Below are positions 60,827 to 64,000 of a DNA stretch of 64,000 nucleotides, one piece after another. Each line of letters begins with the position of its first letter. Position 1 is the stretch's first letter. The position numbers and the translations under genes are program-made. The stretch is from Nocardioides cavernae. Its GTDB lineage: Bacteria > Actinomycetota > Actinomycetes > Propionibacteriales > Nocardioidaceae. The stretch covers positions 1,178,001 to 1,242,000 of the forward strand of contig NZ_JACCBW010000001.1 in the NCBI RefSeq assembly GCF_013410035.1. The letters run 5' to 3'. The notes below the pieces were generated by a model. That model was not told the origin of the DNA. It searched no databases and worked only from the letters and a program-made list of their open reading frames with translations.

Positions 60827-62416
60827 TCAGCGGCGGCCGCTCTTGAACATCCCCCGCGCGATCTCGCGGGCCGCGGTGCGCATGAAGTCCTTGAAGGCGG
60901 TGGACTTCACGACGGTCTCCATCATCGAGTCCTGCTCCTTCTCGGCCCTCTGCCGCGACTTCTCGGTGACGCGCTCGTTCTTCTGCTCGCGCGCCATCTC
61001 CTTGACGCGCGCGTCCTCCGCGGCCTTGCGGGCGCCCTCCTCGAGCTTCTTGGCGAGGAGCTCGCGGGCGGACTCGCGGTCGATCGCCTCGGCGTACTTC
61101 GCGGTGAGCGGGGACGCCTTCACGGCCGCCTCCATGTCGGCCGTCGGGGCGGCGTCCATCAGCGACTCGGGTGCCCGCAGGCGGGTCCAGGCAACGGGGG
61201 TGGGCGCGCCGCGCTCGTTCATCACGGTGACGATCGCCTCGCCGATGCCGAGCGAGGTGATGACCGCCCCGAGGTCGTCGTAGGCGCTGTTGGGGTAGGT
61301 GTTCACGGTCGCCTTGAGCGCCTTGGCGTCGTTGGGCGTGTGGGCGCGCAGCTGGTGCTGCACCCGCGAGCCGAGCTGCGCGAGGACCTCGTCGGGGACG
61401 TCGGTCGGCGACTGGGTCACGAAGAAGACACCGACGCCCTTGGACCGGATCAGGCGCACGGTCTGCGCGATCTGGTCGAGGAACGCATCGGACGCGTCGT
61501 TGAAGAGCAGGTGCGCCTCGTCGAAGAAGAAGACCAGCTTGGGCTTGTCGAGGTCGCCCTCCTCCGGCAGGTCGTGGAAGAGGTCGGCGAGCAGCCACAT
61601 GAGGAAGGTCGAGAAGAGGGCCGGCCGGTCCTGGAGGTTGGGCAGCTCCAGCAGGCTCACCACGCCGCGCCCGTCCTCGGTGAGGCGGAGGAACTCCTTG
61701 GTCTCGAACTCGGGCTCGCCGAAGAAGACGTCGGCGCCCTGCGCCTCGAAGGCGACGAGCTCGCGCAGGATGACGCCGGCGGTCTGGGGCGAGAGCCCTC
61801 CGATGGTCTTGAGCTCGGCCTTCCCGGCCGCGTCGCCGGTGAGGTACTGCAGGACCGCGCGCAGGTCCGACAGGTCGAGCAGCGGCAGGCCGTTCTTGTC
61901 GCAGTAGTAGAAGACGAGGCCGAGCGAGGACTCCTGGGTCTCGTTGAGCCCGAGCACCTTCGCGAGGAGGGTGGGCCCGAACGCGCTCATCGTGACGCGA
62001 ACGGGTACGCCGACGCCCTCGCCGCCGATCGCGTAGAACTCCGTCGGGAAGCCGGTCGCCGTCCACTGCTGGCCGACGCTCGCCGTACGGGCGGTGAGCT
62101 TGTCGCTGGGCTCGCCGGGGACGCTGATGCCGGACAGGTCGCCCTTGATGTCGGCCGCGAAGACCGGCACGCCGTTGGCGCTGAGCTGCTCGGCCAGCAG
62201 CTGGAGGGTCTTGGTCTTGCCGGTGCCCGTGGCGCCGGCGACGAGGCCGTGGCGGTTGAGCATGCCGAGCGGGATCCGGATCCGGACGTCGCCCAGGTTG
62301 TCCGCGTCGAGCATCAGCCCGCCGAGCTCGAGGGCAGGCCCCTCGAAGGCGTAGCCCGGGGCGACGGCCTGCGAGATCGGGTCGGTCGGGGCGGTCGTGG
62401 CGGGAGGCTCGCTCAT
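60827..62416 (-). CDS. HerA-like (DUF853) ATPase
   Basis: The 529-residue protein has a P-loop GATGTGKTKTLQLLAEQLS (about residues 58-76), LVFFFDEAHLLFNDASDAF (Walker B) and FFVTQSPTDVPDEVLAQLGSR, as in the HerA/YjgR family of hexameric DNA translocases. The C-terminal 110 residues are a charged coiled coil (ARELLAKKLEEGARKAAEDA). The cellular role of this group is open; repair or a membrane-linked role is possible. The start is the ATG at 62416, 7 nt after TAGGCT (62429-62424, minus strand), leaderless. Confidence 0.9.
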   Translation of the reverse strand: MSEPPATTAPTDPISQAVAPGYAFEGPALELGGLMLDADNLGDVRIRIPLGMLNRHGLVAGATGTGKTKTLQLLAEQLSANGVPVFAADIKGDLSGISVPGEPSDKLTARTASVGQQWTATGFPTEFYAIGGEGVGVPVRVTMSAFGPTLLAKVLGLNETQESSLGLVFYYCDKNGLPLLDLSDLRAVLQYLTGDAAGKAELKTIGGLSPQTAGVILRELVAFEAQGADVFFGEPEFETKEFLRLTEDGRGVVSLLELPNLQDRPALFSTFLMWLLADLFHDLPEEGDLDKPKLVFFFDEAHLLFNDASDAFLDQIAQTVRLIRSKGVGVFFVTQSPTDVPDEVLAQLGSRVQHQLRAHTPNDAKALKATVNTYPNSAYDDLGAVITSLGIGEAIVTVMNERGAPTPVAWTRLRAPESLMDAAPTADMEAAVKASPLTAKYAEAIDRESARELLAKKLEEGARKAAEDARVKEMAREQKNERVTEKSRQRAEKEQDSMMETVVKSTAFKDFMRTAAREIARGMFKSGRR

Positions 62417-62485
62417 GCCCGCGAGCCTAGTCACGGCGGGAGACGAGGACGAGGGGTCACGGATGGCGTCGTTATGATCACCGGC
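62417..62485. promoter_or_regulatory. Divergent leaderless promoters (HerA-like / small protein)
   Basis: In 69 bp TAGGCT (minus, 62429-62424) and TATGAT (plus, 62473-62478) each stand 7 nt from a start codon (62416 and 62486). TATGAT is close to the -10 consensus. Confidence 0.65.
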
Positions 62486-62785
62486 GTGATCTTCAAGCGG
62501 GTGGGCCTCGGCCGGCCCTACCCCGACCACGGGCTGACGTCCCGCGCCTGGGCCGACCTGCCCCCGCGGCAGGTACGCCTCGACGAGCTGGTGACCACGA
62601 AGGACACGCTGCAGCTCGACACCCTCCTCGACGAGGACTCGACCTTCTACGGCGACCTGTTCGCCCACGTCGTGCAGTGGCGCGGCGACCTCTACCTCGA
62701 GGACGGCCTCCACCGCGCGCTCCGGGCCGCGCTGCAGCAGCGCAGCGTGCTGCACGCCCGCGTGCACCAGGCGGACCAGACGTGA
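62486..62785 (+). CDS. Conserved small actinobacterial protein (VapB-like annotation)
   Basis: The 99-residue protein (VIFKRVGLGRPYPDHG, VRLDELVTTKDTLQLDTLL, DSTFYGDLFAHVV, YLEDGLHRALRAALQQ) belongs to a family conserved in actinobacteria that is often labelled VapB-type antitoxin, but it shows no ribbon-helix-helix and no toxin gene is adjacent, so I doubt the label. The GTG at 62486 is 7 nt after TATGAT, so leaderless; the ATG at 62474 overlaps the -10 box. Its stop overlaps the start of the LytR_C gene (GTGA), so the two are coupled. Confidence 0.75.
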   Translation: MIFKRVGLGRPYPDHGLTSRAWADLPPRQVRLDELVTTKDTLQLDTLLDEDSTFYGDLFAHVVQWRGDLYLEDGLHRALRAALQQRSVLHARVHQADQT

Positions 62786-63285
62786 CCGCCGGCCTGAGGA
62801 CGGCCCTCACCCTCGGTGGCCTGGTGGCCATCGTGCTCGTCGCGACGCTCTGGGGCTGGGCGGCCTTCACCGAGCCGTTCCCGGAGGAGGAGGCGGTCCC
62901 GATCTGCGAGGACACCGCCGTCACCGCCGGCACGGAGGTGCGACGCGACCAGGTCGTGGTGAGCGTCTTCAACGGCAGTGGGCGCAGCGGCCTCGCCGGC
63001 GCCACGGACGCCCAGCTCGAGGAGCGTGGCTTCGTCTCCGGCGGCATCGGCGACTCCCCCCAGCCCGCGGCGTCGACGCAGATCTGGTCCGACGACCCGA
63101 CGAACCCGGCCGTGCAGCTGGTCCAGCAGCAGTTCAAGGGCGCCCAGGTCGTCCCGGGCGACGCGCTCGGGCCGGGTGTCGTGGTCGTGGTCGGCGAGAA
63201 GTTCCAGGCACTCCGCAAGAAGCAGGTCGAGTCGGTGGTCGCCGAGGCCGACGCCACGTTCTGCAAGGCGACCGGGGCGGAGTAA
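62782..63285 (+). CDS. Membrane protein with LytR C-terminal domain
   Basis: The 167-residue protein has an N-terminal membrane helix (about 8-29; LGGLVAIVLVATLWGWAAF) and an extracytoplasmic LytR_C domain (about 50-145; VVVSVFNGSGRSGLAGATDAQL, VVVVVGEKFQ). The LytR_C domain occurs at the end of LytR-CpsA-Psr wall-polymer ligases and alone as here; its role is likely in cell-wall binding. The GTG at 62782 overlaps the previous stop by GTGA. Confidence 0.85.
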   Translation: MTAGLRTALTLGGLVAIVLVATLWGWAAFTEPFPEEEAVPICEDTAVTAGTEVRRDQVVVSVFNGSGRSGLAGATDAQLEERGFVSGGIGDSPQPAASTQIWSDDPTNPAVQLVQQQFKGAQVVPGDALGPGVVVVVGEKFQALRKKQVESVVAEADATFCKATGAE

Positions 63286-63313
63286 CGCTTCCGATCGGGC
63301 CGGTCCGAGCCCG

Positions 63314-64000
63314 TCAGTCGCGCTCGCGCGTGCCGGGCTCGCCGAGCCACTGCGCGAGCCGGCCGTTCTCCGAGACCTGCCGCAGCCGGTCCTCGGTGGG
63401 CTCGCGCAGCTTTCGGGGGGTGACCACGAGCAGGTCGTCGCCGTGGCGCAGGACGGTGCGACGCTCGGGCACGAGCGCGTCGCCCGCACGGATGACGAGG
63501 GACACCGAGGCGCCCCGGGGCAGCCGCAGCTCGCCCACCTCGACGCCGTGCATCTTCGACGTCGGCGCGATCGTGACCTGCAGGAGGTCGGCCGCGACCC
63601 GGTCGAGCGGCGCCGCCTCGACGTCGAGGCCTCGCGGCTGCGACCGGCTGGCGACCCCCAGCGTGCGCGCTACCCACGGCAGGGTCGGGCCGGTGAGCAG
63701 CGTGTAGACGACGACCATGACGAAGACGATGTCGAAGACGTCGTCGGCGCCCGCGACGCCCTCGGCCAGGGGGATCGTCGCGAGCACGATGGGGACCGCG
63801 CCGCGCAGGCCGGCCCACGAGATGAAGGCGAGGTCGCGCGAGGCCATCGGCTGGACCACGCTGCTGACGAACACCGAGAGCGGCCGGGCGAGGACCGTCA
63901 GGACGAGGCCGGTGACCAGCGCCTGCACCACCGTCTGCAGGTCGATGCGCGACGGCGAGAGCAGCAGGCCCAGCATGACGAAGAGCCCGATCTGGGCGAG
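63314..64000 (-). CDS. CPA1-type cation/proton antiporter with RCK_C domain, 5-prime outside window
   Basis: The C-terminal part of a Na+/H+ or K+/H+ antiporter (NhaP2/CvrA type) is shown. The frame is open to the right edge (LAQIGLFVMLGLLLSPSRI at 63945-64000), so the N-terminal helices are outside. Visible are the last helices (LVLTVLARPLSVFVSS, FISWAGLRGAVPIVLATIPL, the RGAVPI being characteristic) and a C-terminal RCK_C/TrkA_C regulatory domain (about the last 85 residues). It exchanges monovalent cation for protons and may be gated by a nucleotide. It is convergent with the LytR_C gene. Confidence 0.9.
   Translation of the reverse strand, partial: LAQIGLFVMLGLLLSPSRIDLQTVVQALVTGLVLTVLARPLSVFVSSVVQPMASRDLAFISWAGLRGAVPIVLATIPLAEGVAGADDVFDIVFVMVVVYTLLTGPTLPWVARTLGVASRSQPRGLDVEAAPLDRVAADLLQVTIAPTSKMHGVEVGELRLPRGASVSLVIRAGDALVPERRTVLRHGDDLLVVTPRKLREPTEDRLRQVSENGRLAQWLGEPGTRERD

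Noticed and set aside
62474..62485. ATG at 62474 as start of the small conserved protein
   Set aside because: It lies inside the TATGAT -10 box; the GTG at 62486, 7 nt downstream, fits a leaderless mRNA and the family start.
62486..62785. VapB-type antitoxin
   Set aside because: The common database label is not supported: no ribbon-helix-helix pattern and no toxin gene next to it; its neighbour is a LytR_C protein.

Overview
The window is high-GC actinobacterial chromosome. A WhiB regulator, two WXG100 proteins with a type VII (ESX) secretion apparatus, a paired ArsA/Get3-like ATPase locus, a LysC reading frame with an internal start, and many leaderless genes with a TANNNT -10 box 6-7 nt before the start codon all point that way. 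Gene order and an intergenic palindromic repeat are compatible with Nocardioidaceae (Nocardioides-like), but the genus is inference. Coding density is very high and no gene-free stretch exceeds about 255 bp. Long open frames on the opposite strand are common because of third-position GC and were discarded.

Layout. 0-7.4 kb: the 3-prime part of an FtsX-type permease, a wrecked LuxR/GAF junction, a small iron-permease-like protein, a luciferase-like monooxygenase divergent from an MFS exporter that has a MerR/SoxR-type promoter, and an Old Yellow Enzyme. 7.4-13.7 kb: an organosulfur module, in which a tightly overlapping operon (binding protein, permease, ATPase, NtaA/DszA-type monooxygenase, aldo/keto reductase) sits next to an SsuD-like monooxygenase. 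13.8-24 kb: mixed accessory genes, including a VOC protein, two related secreted collagen-like proteins, a methyltransferase, an Lrp regulator convergent with a trans-sulfuration PLP enzyme, an AraC regulator, VanZ, a formylglycine-type sulfatase, a coiled-coil protein and a two-subunit CoA-transferase. 24-31 kb: one 2,309-residue secreted multidomain protein (ThuA, sorbosone-dehydrogenase propeller, PKD, CBM-like, lectin-like and Ig-like repeats).

31-38 kb is an ordered block (ArsA-like pair, WhiB4-like, PonA2-like PBP, YqeY-like, metallophosphoesterase) that matches the Mycobacterium tuberculosis Rv3679-Rv3683 neighbourhood. 38-46 kb is housekeeping: tRNA-Pro(CGG), asd and lysC (overlapping), a DUF5063 protein, recR, a YbaB protein, dnaX, SRP RNA and tRNA-Ser(GGA). 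46-60.7 kb is the type VII secretion locus: eccC diverges from eccD2-esxB-esxA-small ORF-PPE-like substrate-eccD1-eccB-mycP, and the minus-strand run continues with little spacing into manC-like and UDP-GlcNAc 2-epimerase genes. 60.8-64 kb holds a HerA-like ATPase, a small conserved actinobacterial protein, a LytR_C protein and the C-terminal part of a CPA-type cation/proton antiporter cut by the window edge.

The most interesting points are the two different EccD membrane proteins in one ESX locus, the sulfonate operon that ends in an aldehyde-type reductase with no visible flavin reductase, the giant ThuA/sugar-dehydrogenase protein, the MerR-type 19-bp-spacer promoter, and the scrambled GAF/LuxR and VanZ junctions.
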